Assembly (NCBI GenBank): GCA_016617785.1
Contig: JADILM010000004.1
Location: 1,860,001-1,924,000 of the forward strand
DNA: 64,000 nt
Direction of reading: 5' to 3'
Source: Sporobolomyces roseus
Taxonomy: Eukaryota > Basidiomycota > Microbotryomycetes > Sporidiobolales > Sporidiobolaceae
Shown here: positions 45,835-55,970 of the stretch, piece by piece
How positions within the stretch are numbered: position 1 is the stretch's first letter
Layout of the letters: the number at the start of each line of letters is the position of its first letter
Notes under the pieces: generated by a model
What the model saw: only the letters and a program-made list of their open reading frames with translations
Database searches by the model: none
What the model was told of the DNA's origin: nothing
Translations under genes and position numbers: made by a program

Positions 45835-47228
45835 ATGTCGTTCTCGTCTCTCCCCGAAGAACTCGTCAATCTCATCATCTCAAAGTTGAACCGTCAGAAT
45901 GCGATATATGATGGTGCGCCTATGCGATGAACTGGGTCAAAGGCCTAGGCTGATGATTGACCTCCGCAGATCCCGATGGCAAGACGCTTCTCAGTCTCTG
46001 TCTCGTTTCTCGCCAGACTCTCGATCCTGCTCGGCAAGCATTGTACCGTCAGCCCTTCTGGAGCGCAAGTTCTTACAGGTTCAATTGGCATCGAGCGACC
46101 AACCTTCTTACTTCGCTCGCGGCGGATGGCAACTCGCGCGGTCAACTCGTTCGAGGTACTCGTCTGGTCAGAAGATATCTCCAAACTCTCATCAAAGACG
46201 ATAAAGCTTCAGGGACTTCTACTAGGCGTAGTATGAGATGGTTTGCTCAAGTGCTCGCAGCTTGCCCGCACTTGAGACACGTGGAACTCGCCTTCGAAAC
46301 CATTCAAGATCTGGACAGTTGCCTCAAAGCCCTCAACCTTTACACTACGACTGCCGAGGATCGCTCGACTACGGCTTCACCTCCTCTACGTACTCTCACC
46401 TTCGCTCGCCTCCATGAAGATCTTGGCCAAGATGAAGAGAATGATCCAGAGTATTTCGAATGGAACCCTGAAGATGATATCGATTCCTCTGACGTCTTCG
46501 CCGCGTTCAAGGACACTTCCGTGGTCTCTCTGGACGAGCTCCGCTACGAGGATATCGGATGGATGCACTCTGGACTTCCCTTCGGCAAACCTCAATTCCC
46601 TTTCCCTGTCAAATCTCTCGAAATCGTCTCTTTCATCGACTCCCTCGAAACCTGTCTTCCTTTCCTACCCCAAAACAATTCCCTACTCGAGTTCTTCAGA
46701 TTCTCGGGCAACCCATCCGTCAATCAGAACGACATTCGGGCTCTCCCGAACCTCCTCGGCACCAACTTGAAAACCCTCTCCCTCTACTTTCACTCTGTCG
46801 ATTTCCGTATCGCTGGCGAGATGCTCCCCCTCTCCGAGTACTCCCTCCCTTCAGAGGCTCCTTCCCTTCCACTCGAAACGTTCCGCTTCTTCCCTCACCT
46901 CACTTCGCTTTCCCTCGATTACACTCACGGTCCTTCCCTTCGACTCTTCGAGATCCTCTCAAAATCGTCCCCTCACCTTGCTCGAATCAATTTCCTCTGG
47001 TCATTCTGGATCTGCGATTCGAATCCTCGCTCGAACGACCCCGACGAGCTCTTTCCCGAACAGCAGATACTCGCAGTTTTAGACAAGTTCGAGCACCTTC
47101 ACGACATACACCTCGGTTTCTTACCCACAATTCACAAGGAGAGGTATGATGGCTTTGTCGCTTCCCTTGAATCGAAAGGGGTTGAAGTATGTTTCGATTG
47201 TTGTATCGACGAGGTTGACTGGTTCTAG
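45835..47228 (+). CDS. P7: F-box/LRR-like paralogue
   Basis: Exons 45835..45913 and 45970..47228 give 445 residues; the phase-1 intron is 56 nt, the shortest in the family. The F-box is MSFSSLPEELVNLIISKL, then LLSLCLVSRQTLDPARQALYRQPF. Middle blocks include CPHLRHVELAFETIQDLDSCL. C-terminal signature: HGPSLRLFEILSKSSPHL, FWICDSNPRSN, DELFPEQQILAVLDKF, LGFLPTIHKERYDGF, ending with FDCCIDEVDWF. The Cys-Cys near the end recalls P5/P8 (FDCCV). It is the first gene of the plus-strand tandem block. An SCF adaptor role is inferred. Confidence 0.9.
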
Positions 47229-47315
47229 CGTTGTATCGAGGAGGGAAACAATTGTTTGTCAAGGAAAGACAGTGGAAGGGAGTAGCTCGCACGCCGTTGT
47301 CTGTTCGTCCGAAGT

Positions 47316-47530
47316 CCTTGCAGTTTGAATCGAATGTGAATCGTCTTTTGAATCAATGGAATCTGTCGAATTGCCTATCTCAATGCTGCCACTCTAGGTT
47401 TCTCTTTGTACTGGAGATATTCAGCGATTCGTCGACCCTGATTCAGCGAAAATGGATCGAGCGAGGTCGGTTAGGCTTGACTGAAATGAGCGAATCTGTT
47501 GATTTCGACGAAAGCCTTCGCTAGTCGCAC
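47316..47530 (+). repeat. promoter repeat, copy 1 (upstream of P8)
   Basis: About 215 bp almost identical in inverted orientation to 63790-64000 upstream of P10. Weaker similarity continues from 47530 into both leaders. A 60-residue frame inside it is shared with one change but has no splice or start context, so I take it as non-coding. Confidence 0.85.
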
Positions 47531-47660
47531 TCACACCTCTTCCTCCCTTCGGATCCGGTGAGCTGGGCCTCTTGTACAGGTCAAGGAGCTCGAAAAGCGA
47601 GAAACATTCAAGATTGTCGAACCTCTCTTTGACTTGCGAAATTCCTTCGAGATGGTCGAC

Positions 47661-48071
47661 TCTCTTTCTCACTCGTCACTTGATCACCTCAGATTCGCTT
47701 CAAACATCAGTTCGAAATACCTTGAGATATCAAGATACTACCAAGGTAAGTCCTAGCTCTTCTGAGGGATTCGAAGGGGAGATATTGGAAGAGGTAAATG
47801 AAACGGTTGATTGAGGGGATTGGAAGTCAGCGACAAAGGCAGGAGGGAAGCTACAGATAGGCTGATACGGTGAAGAGAGTGCTTAGGAGGTCATGGAAAG
47901 GTCTAGTACGACAGTCGGAGGTCTCACGAGGTAAAGGATGTTGCTCTCCTCCTCAAAGTTGGGAAAGGGTACATGGGACAGTAGGCGGTGATAGATATCA
48001 CTGCATAGTCGAGGAGTAGAGTACCAGTTGCGAGAAACTTGGAGCTGATCCGTCGCTCTCACGATCGCAGA
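47661..48071 (+). promoter_or_regulatory. P8 leader exon and leader intron
   Basis: Leader exon about 47661-47745, intron 47746..48070 (325 nt), GTAAGT donor, CGCAG one base before the ATG. Contains TGAGGGGATTGGAAGTCAG and ATGGAAAGGTC. Confidence 0.75.
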
Positions 48072-49735
48072 ATGTCGTTCTCTTCACTTCCTCAAGAACT
48101 CGTCGATCATCTCGCTTGCTTCGTTGGTACCGATGAACGAGGACTAGACAATGGTGAGCTGCTAGACGCGACTGAGCTATATACAACGCCTGATCCCCAA
48201 CATCGAGCAGTGATCGACGTCAAGAGCTTGTACAATTTCTGCTTAATCTCAAAACGTACCATCTCCTCGGGACAAGCTTGCCTCTACCGTCGACCGTTCA
48301 TCAGCCTCACCAGTCTAATCGAAGGGAGATCTAGTGGCAACGAGAAGACAGAAATTCAATTCACTGAGGACAGAATCGTCAAACTCCTAACTGCGCTCGA
48401 GGCGAGCGACAACCGACTTGGACGACTCGTTCGTGGAATGCTCGGCATAAGCTATTATCTTCTGATACTCGGAAAGGACGATCAGCATAGGAAGTGGTAC
48501 ATCGAGGTCTTGCGCGCTTGCCCAAACCTTCGGGAGGTCAATCTCAATTTTGGAACCACCACAGAATTGGAGGCGCTTCTTGAAGCTCTCCATCTCCTCG
48601 CTCCAGTTACCGACACTTTATCCTCACAGAATCCTTCTCATCCATCATTGTCTTTAAATCGACTCGACAGCGTTGTGTTCGACCACTGTTTCCGACTAGC
48701 TCGAACCGAAACCTCAATTGATCCACGCCGAGTGTTCGCTATTCTCGAGCGGGCTTCGATCCCTTCGCTCGATACAGTCACGTTTGCGAACGTCCGATGG
48801 CATCTCGATCCACCGACCAGCTCGACTCCTCTTTTCCCTTTACGATGCAAACATCTTCGTATAATGACCATCTCGTCGCCCCTCGCCGAATGTATCCCAC
48901 TCTTCCCCCTCCCACCGTCCACACTCGAAACCTTCAGCTTCAGCAGTCTCATCTTCAAAACGATCGATCTCACTTCTCTGAGAACCCTTGTCGGCGCACA
49001 CCTCAAGAAGCTCGTACTCAAGGTTATGGGGGATCCACGCTTCGCCGATCTCACGTTGTCAAACTACACAACTTTCACTCCTCGTTCAACGCTCATTCTC
49101 GATAATTTCGTTTCCTTCCCTCTGCTCACTTCTCTCACGCTCGACAATATCCACGGACCCTCACTTTGCTTCCTCGCAACACTCGCCAAGGCTTTACCTC
49201 TTCTTCGCGTGCTCGACCTTCATCGTTCTCGCTGGATCTCCAACTCGAACTCTCTTTCGACAATTCCCGATGAGATCTTCCCCGAAACCCCGATTCTCTC
49301 TGCCCTCGAGCAGTTCAAACATGTCGACGAAATGGATTTAGGCTTGTTGCCGACAACAACAGAAGAAAGATATCAAGGTCTCGTTAAGACGTTGGAATCG
49401 AGAGGAGTAAAGGTTCGCTTCGATTGTTGCGTCTAAGCTGAATGGGGTTAAGGTCATTCAAGAAGGAATGGATCGAGGTCGCGCTTGAGTGAACTTTGAA
49501 GGAAGTAATCGCTTGTCAAGAAGGGGAGACAAAGAGTAGGATGTCAATGTAGTAGGAAGTCGCTTGTTACTTCGAGAAATGGAAATCTGTCTATTTCACC
49601 TTTTTGATGTCTCCAGTCTCGTTCTCTCTTCGCTCTGGCGCTCAAAGCGCTCAACAGCTCATCAATGACTCTCAGGTAGTAGAACATCATCGACCGAGGT
49701 GGTCAGGCTTGAAGGACTGGAGCAAATAGCGGGAA
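48042..49735 (+). repeat. inverted duplicate unit, copy 2 (P8 side)
   Basis: Matches 17905-19589 in inverted orientation over the gene and about 300 bp of 3' flank. Apart from a few substitutions and an insertion of about nine bases in the flank, I see no differences in the coding part beyond those listed for P5. Confidence 0.9.
48072..49436 (+). CDS. P8: F-box/LRR-like paralogue, twin of P5
   Basis: Exons 48072..48153 and 48211..49436 give 435 residues; the 57-nt intron is identical in size to that of P5 and also free of in-frame stops. The F-box starts MSFSSLPQELVDHLACFVGT, and the C-terminal signature (HGPSLCFLATL, DEIFPETPILSALEQF, LGLLPTTTEERYQGL) follows P5. Upstream, however, the leader and promoter are unlike those of P5 and close to those of P10, so the coding cassette seems to have been copied into a different promoter. 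Probable F-box adaptor; function inferred. Confidence 0.92.
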   Translation: MSFSSLPQELVDHLACFVGTDERGLDNGELLDATELYTTPDPQHRAVIDVKSLYNFCLISKRTISSGQACLYRRPFISLTSLIEGRSSGNEKTEIQFTEDRIVKLLTALEASDNRLGRLVRGMLGISYYLLILGKDDQHRKWYIEVLRACPNLREVNLNFGTTTELEALLEALHLLAPVTDTLSSQNPSHPSLSLNRLDSVVFDHCFRLARTETSIDPRRVFAILERASIPSLDTVTFANVRWHLDPPTSSTPLFPLRCKHLRIMTISSPLAECIPLFPLPPSTLETFSFSSLIFKTIDLTSLRTLVGAHLKKLVLKVMGDPRFADLTLSNYTTFTPRSTLILDNFVSFPLLTSLTLDNIHGPSLCFLATLAKALPLLRVLDLHRSRWISNSNSLSTIPDEIFPETPILSALEQFKHVDEMDLGLLPTTTEERYQGLVKTLESRGVKVRFDCCV

Positions 49736-50289
49736 CGATCGCAATCGGATGCTCCTTTTCCCCTACGAGAAAGTCCGCTGAGTAGTACGTCGAGCTGAAC
49801 AAGCAGGTGTACGAGCTCGAAAAGGAGAGATCGAAGCTTGTCGAAAACCATCGACTTGCGATTGTTCGCTCTCTCTTTCTCACTCTCTACTTGATCACCT
49901 CAGATTCGCTTCAAACTTCAAATCGAATTACCACAAGCTACGCAATTGCTTTCAACGTGAGTCTCAGCTCTTCTGTAAGTTTCGAAAGGGAGGTAAAGGA
50001 GGAAAAAGATGAGAGATTGTTGAATGAGGGGATTGGAAGTCAGCGACAAAGGCACGAGGGGAGAGAATGGTCGGCTCATACGGTGTATTGAGTGCTCAGG
50101 AGATTATGGAAATTCCAACTCGACCGTCAGACGTGTCGAGAGAGGGAAGACCTTGTGCTTCCCCCTCGAAGTTGGGAGAGGGTACAAGTGGGACAGAAGG
50201 AGCGGTGATGGATATCGATACATAGCAGGGAGGTAGAGTGGCAGCTGCGAGAAATTTGGAGCTGATCCCTCGCTGTTGTCGTTCTATAG
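49736..50289 (+). promoter_or_regulatory. P9 upstream flank, leader exon and leader intron
   Basis: Leader exon about 49870-49956, intron 49957..50289 (333 nt), GTGAGT donor, CTATAG directly before the ATG. The shared blocks TCAGATTCGCTTCAAACTTC (exon) and TGAGGGGATTGGAAGTCAG (intron) are present without change. The 130 bp before the exon are presumed promoter. Confidence 0.72.
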
Positions 50290-51654
50290 ATGTCGTTCTC
50301 CTCACTTCCCGAAGAACTCCTCGATCAAATCTGCTCATACTTGACCAAGAATGTCGCTAGCTACTACGAAGATTGTGAGTCTCTGATTAGGAGACTTCTC
50401 CTGTATGTAGACTGAGCGAAGTATCGTGTCGCAGTCATCGACCGAGCATCTCTTTCCACCCTCTGTCTCGTTTCGCGTCAAACCCTCCCACCCGCCCGCC
50501 GCGCTCTGTACTACAAGCCCTTCGACGAAACATTTAACTCCGCTTCAATATCTCAACAGCAAGCATTCGGTTTCCTTGTAACGCTGCAAAAAAATGCAGG
50601 CGCCCTCGGTCAACTCGTTCGCAACTTATTGAATATCAATCCGTGGCTTTCGAGCATTCGATACACCGCACTTACTTCCCAACAAGATGCTATGGACCTG
50701 AATACCTACTACTGCGACATCTTGAAAGCATGCCCAGCGTTACAACAAGTGTCCCTTAGCTTTTCGACAATCAACAACGGCCTTGCTCTTCTTCGCGCCC
50801 TCGGTCTGCACTCTCTAGCTTCACCCACGGTGATGCATTCTCTACAAGCTACAGTTCGTACGTCGAGCATTCGGTACATCTCGTTTTCGTCTATCTATCG
50901 CCCCTCTACCGCCGGAGTCACGGGACTCGACCTTTCGGCCATCTTCGAGAGGCTCCATCCTTCGTTGCTCCCGAGTTTAAGAACTGTGGAGCTCGTTGTC
51001 GTCGAATGGGAGCTCTTTGGTGATTCATCGTCGACTATACCTTGCTTCCCTATTCCCGTCACCTCGCTCAATCTCTACGAAGCCACTACTTCCAGCGGGT
51101 CGATATTCCCATTCTTCCCTCGCCAATCTTCGACGCTCCAAGCTCTCCGACTCGAAGGGTTTGATGGAGTGATGAACCTGGACTTCGAGGCTCTTTCGCG
51201 AATGGCTTGGACTGATCTTCGGAAACTCGAGATCAATGTATGGACTCATCGGGACGGCAGTCAGGCAATGTTGTGCACGAACTATACGACACGGTATGAA
51301 CCACCGCGACTCCCTCCTGACGCCTTTCAATCCTATCCTTTGCTCACCTTCCTCGACCTCACCAATACTCACGGTCCTTCCCTCGCTCTTCTCCAAGTCC
51401 TCGTCATATCATCGCCTTTACTCTCCCATATCTCTTTCCCCCATTCTCGATGGATCTGCAGCTACAACCCTTCCTCGCGGTCTCACGACGAGATCTTCCC
51501 CGAATCCGAAATCATCCCAGAGCTCAAGAAATTCCTCCACCTCGAACACGTCCACTTCGGTTATCTCCCAACGGTCGATCCTCTCAAATACGAAGGAATG
51601 AAGCTGAAGCTCGAAACAGGCGGAATAAAGGCGGAGTATCAGATTTGCACGTAG
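50290..51654 (+). CDS. P9: F-box/LRR-like paralogue
   Basis: Exons 50290..50374 and 50435..51654 give 434 residues with a 60-nt phase-1 intron that contains an in-frame stop. The F-box is MSFSSLPEELLDQICSYL, then LSTLCLVSRQTLPPARRALYYKPF. Middle blocks include CPALQQVSLSFSTINNGLALL and LPSLRTVELVVVEWEL. C-terminal signature: HGPSLALLQVLVISSPLL, SRWICSYNPSS, DEIFPESEIIPELKKF, FGYLPTVDPLKYEGM. Intact frame, third gene of the plus-strand block. F-box adaptor role inferred. Confidence 0.9.
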
Positions 51655-52000
51655 GAAGGAGAAAGAAAGGGAAAGAGCTTGACGTGAATGGAGGGGGACC
51701 GGCCAGGGAACACGGTGGTTGCCTGGAATAAGAACAGAAAGGACGTCGCAGAAGAATGTAATCAATCAGTGCTTTACTTCATTTCAGGGAGTGAGGAAGC
51801 GAGAGTTTTCGGATTCAGCGCTTTCAACTCAAGGTCGTGCAATTCTTTTTGATCTCTCGCTCCTTTCGACGCTTCACGTTCAAAAGCAACTGACTGAACC
51901 CTCGCAAAGAAAGCGCTTTTTATCTTGCTTGGAAAGCGAAACGAAATCTCCCAGTCTTGCGAAATCTTCCCTTCTTCTCTCCCTTCACTTCAACTCTCAA
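51655..52000. other. intergenic, P9 to HIT gene
   Basis: Same-strand spacer with no gene or family leader. Confidence 0.6.
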
Positions 52001-52940
52001 ATGGCTCCTTCAAAGCTACCACCATGCAAAGTATGCTCCAAGAAAGACGCAGGCAAGTATCGCTGTCCACTAGATCACGTTGACTAGTCAGTCAATCCAT
52101 TTCCCTCAACTTTAATCAAAGACTCAACTAACCGTCTCCTACCACTTCTAGCTGTTCTGTAATATGCTTCAAGCAACACAAAGAGAAAGACTGCCGCTCC
52201 GAGTCAAGTTACAACCCTCCACCACTCCCACTCCTTCCTCCAACAAGTTAGATCTCTTTCCTCTTCTCCCACTCTCCACAATCGACTGACAATAGGTCGC
52301 GATACTGTAGATGATAGAGATGATTTAGATGAACGACCTACAAAGAGATTGAAAGATTTACATTGGCCAGCTGAACCAAATCCGATGTTATGGGATGATC
52401 CTCTCTCTCGAGACGATGTGAAACCTCTCAGACCCTTCGAATTCGAAGCTATAGGTATGCTTCATCTCGTCCTCCCCTCCCTCCCAACCGCTGATCAAAA
52501 AGTTTGAATGATTTCCAGCTACTACACCGGCAATTCGATCCCTCCTCGCTTCTTCCTCCCTTCGCACCACTCTCACCCGTCTCCTAGCACTCCCACGCTA
52601 CGCTCGAGAACCATCTCTCCGTCTCCTCCTCTCCCTCCCACCAGAACCTTCAACAACTCAATACCGTCCAGACCCTTCTCGGAAGTTCGCAACTGGAATC
52701 CAAACGAAAGAGGAACAACAAGCTTCGGAACGTGGTCAGACTCAGTATCATTCGCCGAACTATCGGGGGAGGGGAGGACCGGGTGGAGTGAGAGGGAGAG
52801 GTGGGAGAGGTGCTGCGAGTTCAATGGGGAGAGGGATGAGGTTATTGGAGAGTACGCCAGAGGAGAGGAAAGAGATCGAGGGATTTGCGGAAGAGGTTCG
52901 AAGAGTCATACAAGAGGCTAGGGAGAAGAAGGGAACGTAG
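52001..52940 (+). CDS. HIT-type zinc-finger protein
   Basis: zf-HIT proteins take part in box C/D snoRNP assembly or chromatin remodelling in the nucleus. Exons 52001..52086, 52152..52246, 52296..52454 and 52519..52940 give 253 residues. The zinc finger is complete at residues ~8-42: PCKVCSKKDAGKYRCP, then YCSVICFKQHKEKDC. A Pro-rich linker (PPPLPLLPP), a charged block (DERPTKRLKDLHWP), a Leu/Arg helix region, an RGG-like stretch (RGRGGPGGVRGRGGRG) and a Glu/Lys helix follow. Length and finger position fit Hit1/ZNHIT3 or a Bcd1 relative; I cannot decide which. The RGG stretch suggests RNA contact. Confidence 0.82.
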
Positions 52941-53115
52941 AACCAAGTGGAATCCTCGAGTGTGATCTGACAGGAATCAAGTTGCGAAGTAGATGGCGAG
53001 AGAAGGAAAGATTATTGACAACGACAACGACAACATGCATAGAGCGAGATTACTGTTCTGAACAAACGAAAGGGTATAGAGAGAGAGGGCACAACAAATT
53101 GAAAAGCGAGACTAT

Positions 53116-55593
53116 CTACATTCCCTCCAACTTTAAAGCACCTTTCTCCTCATCCACTTCCTGCTTCTCTCCCTCTCCGACTGTCTCCTTCTCTCCATTC
53201 ACTTCGATCTCCTCCCTCAGATGACTCTTCTCATCGATCCCTTCTTTGAAATGAACGCTCCCCGTCAAACTCGGATCCCTCAACCTCGCATGACCCCTCG
53301 CTTGCGGAGAGCTCAACAAACCATTTGTCGTATCCCCATTGACGGGCGAAAGTGGAGGAGGAGTAGAAGGATCCGAATTAGTAGTTGAGAAATCAAACGA
53401 AATGTTTCTTCTATGATTCGAAGTTTGAGATGCACGACTCGCGTCTCTCGTTCTTCGGAACGCGGAGGAAGTCGGGTTCATCGAAGTTGAGGAACGGGAA
53501 TCTCGGTGTGAAGGATGGGTAAGCTCGGGGTAGGAGGGAGAGGGGGAAGGTAAGGAGGAGAGAGAACGAGAGGGGAGAGTGTTATAGGGTGAATTTGTCG
53601 TCGAGAAGGAAGCGAATGGATCTTCGATACCGGAGGGACGACGAGCGGACATGGGAGTGGAGGGCTGGGTGGGATTGAAATCCCAAGATGCCATAGTATC
53701 GGCTCGTGAATTCGAGTGTTTTCGACCTGTGAGTTGAGTACCTTATCACATTAGGATTGAAGATTTGAAGCAATGACAGCGAGATATCAACTCACGTCGT
53801 TGTTGACGATCTTGAACTGGAGGTAAATCTTCCAAGATTGCAGAAACCAAATAACCCTTTTTCTTCGCACTTTTGAAGAAAGGATGTTGCAGCAACTTCT
53901 CAGCAGTAGGTCTGTAAGCATTCGAGCGACAGCCTCTATCAGTTCGATGGGAAGAAAATGATAGATCTCGAGTGATGCTTACCGTTTCTTTGGATCTTTT
54001 TGCAAACAACTCTCGATCATCTCTTTCATATTCTTGCTGAACTTGTACCTTCCCCCTTCTCTGTCCAACTCGGGTGGATCGTCCAAGATCGTCTTGCTCA
54101 ATGCCTTCGCAGGTGGATAGAGAGAGTTCGGTGCTCTTCCTGAAGCGAGTTCCAAAGCTGTAATCCCTAAAGACCAGATATCGGCTGTCCATCTCCCGAT
54201 CTCTTCATCAGTTCAGAATGAGTGATGTTAGAGAAGATCGAGAGCGCACCTTTTGAATCGTATGATCTCCGCTCAACCACTTCAGGCGCCATCCAACAAG
54301 GAGTTCCGACGAAACTCTTCCTCGCTGCAAAAGGTGAATCCGATTCCTCTTCTTCCTGTGACTTCCTCTCTGTTGATTTCGAAGTGTTGTTGACGCTCGA
54401 AGTTGAGGAATGAGATGTTGAAGATAATTCTTGGAAGAGGGAAGAGGAAACTCCGAAGTCTGCTAGGAGCACCGTTCCGTCATCTGTGCAACATCAGCAC
54501 AGGTCACTATCAGCAATGAAGCGAGAGAAAAGTGAGCCCGAGATGATAGCGCACCGTCGACGAGTAGATTCGCAGCTTTGATATCTCGATGCAACCATCC
54601 ATTCTGATGCAGGTACAACAATCCTTGTAGAGTCTGTTGAAGTACTGTAGCGATCACGTTCTCGTCGAATCCATCGGGAAAAGCATATCTTGAAATATCC
54701 GCCAAACTACCTGTACTCACAATCGAAGTCTACTGTTAATTGTCTTCGAATAACGTTAGAGCGAAGAAAGATGAGCGTACCATGAGTCATGTACCTAACA
54801 GCTATGAACAGTCTACTCCCATCAATCCACTCTCCCCTCACTCGAAGTACATTCGGATGTTTCGATAAAGCCATCAATTGAGTCTCTCTCCTCAACCTAT
54901 CGATGTCCCCTACACTCGAGAGTCGATCTACGTCGATAATCTTGACTGCGCAACGCATGGGAGTAGGTGAACCGAGTGGTGAGAACGAGGCGAGGTGAAC
55001 TACCGAAGAAGAACCGAAACCTATTGGTTCGAGAATTGTGTAATCTCGTGCTCGACAGCTGCGAATACCCTTGGACTCACATCAGTGACCAAACAAAGAT
55101 GGGAGAGATCGAGTAGAACGCACGAGTATAAAGGCCATTCGTCTTGAACCGCACCTATAATCCTCTTCGTCGTCGTCTGTCCCACTATCACGTTCTCCAC
55201 CTTTTCCTTCTTTTCCTCGACCAGGGTATTCGTCGTCTGTACGCTCGTCGCACTCGGTTGAGTAGTTTGTATCTTGAGTCCTCCCCTACCTCTAGTGGTC
55301 GATTCCCTTCTCGCCAAAACCCCTCCTCCTCCTTCCCCCTTTGCTTTAACGGTACTACTATCCTTCTCTCCCGTCTCCTTGATCACTCCGAATTCACTAC
55401 TCCGAGGTAAGGTTGAATTCGAGGTAGGAGGAATCGCACCGCCCCCTGATCCGGTTCCCCCTCCTCCTCCTCCTCCTGTTGAAGAGATGGATGCTTTGAG
55501 ATTGGCTTTCGCATTACTGAACCATCCTGAGGTTCGCTTGAGAGTACTGCTGGATCGATTGAGTCCGTTTGGTCTTGAAGAAGTCGAAGTCAT
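53116..55593 (-). CDS. STE20-family kinase, SPAK/OSR1 (fray)-like
   Basis: Ser/Thr kinase of the GCK-VI type. Exons 55124..55593, 54781..55058, 54555..54710, 54250..54483, 53983..54184, 53796..53911 and 53116..53726 give 688 residues. A Ser/Gly-rich head of about 155 residues (poly-Gly run) precedes the kinase domain: [11 protein letters not shown] (P-loop), [11 protein letters not shown] (catalytic Lys), [25 protein letters not shown], then an activation-segment insert of about 40 residues ending [30 protein letters not shown] and [18 protein letters not shown]. The C-terminal 190 residues are Ser/Pro-rich with no clear CCT domain. The insert between DFG and the APE motif is unusual. The start at 55593 is the first ATG near the low-complexity head. 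Confidence 0.88.
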
Positions 55594-55970
55594 TGAATCG
55601 ATCAAAGTAGTTCGGCTTTGATAATAGCTCTCTTGAGGTGAAGGGATTTGATAGAGAGAGTGCAGGCGGCTCTCTCTTTGTTGAATGAGAGAAGAGAGCC
55701 GAGTGAAAGTGGGGAGGGAAAGAAGGAAGAGGAGTTTCACTTGACTTTTCCCCTGAAATTCAAGAAATCCGTCCAAACAGTCACGAATAGAATCCTACCC
55801 GAGCTAGCTTCTCTCTTTAGCGTACCCGATAGTCCGGACGTTCACCAAAATAGACAGCGAAATAACGCGGAATAATTGTACGTCCTCAACTTGCGAAATT
55901 ATTCTCGCAACCTTTTTCCTGTCTTCGTTCGACCCATTCACTTATCTCCTGCCCTCGCACTCGGAACTCC
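55594..55970. other. intergenic, kinase to ELMO gene
   Basis: Promoter of the minus-strand kinase and 3' flank of the ELMO gene. An upstream frame to 55776 joins the kinase frame, so a longer N-terminus cannot be excluded. No separate gene is seen. Confidence 0.5.

Noticed and set aside
47231..47524. Shared 60-residue frame in the promoter repeat (also 63793-63975) as a conserved small gene
   Set aside because: Identity is explained by the recent DNA-level repeat. The starts differ, there is no splice context, and the position is upstream of the leaders.
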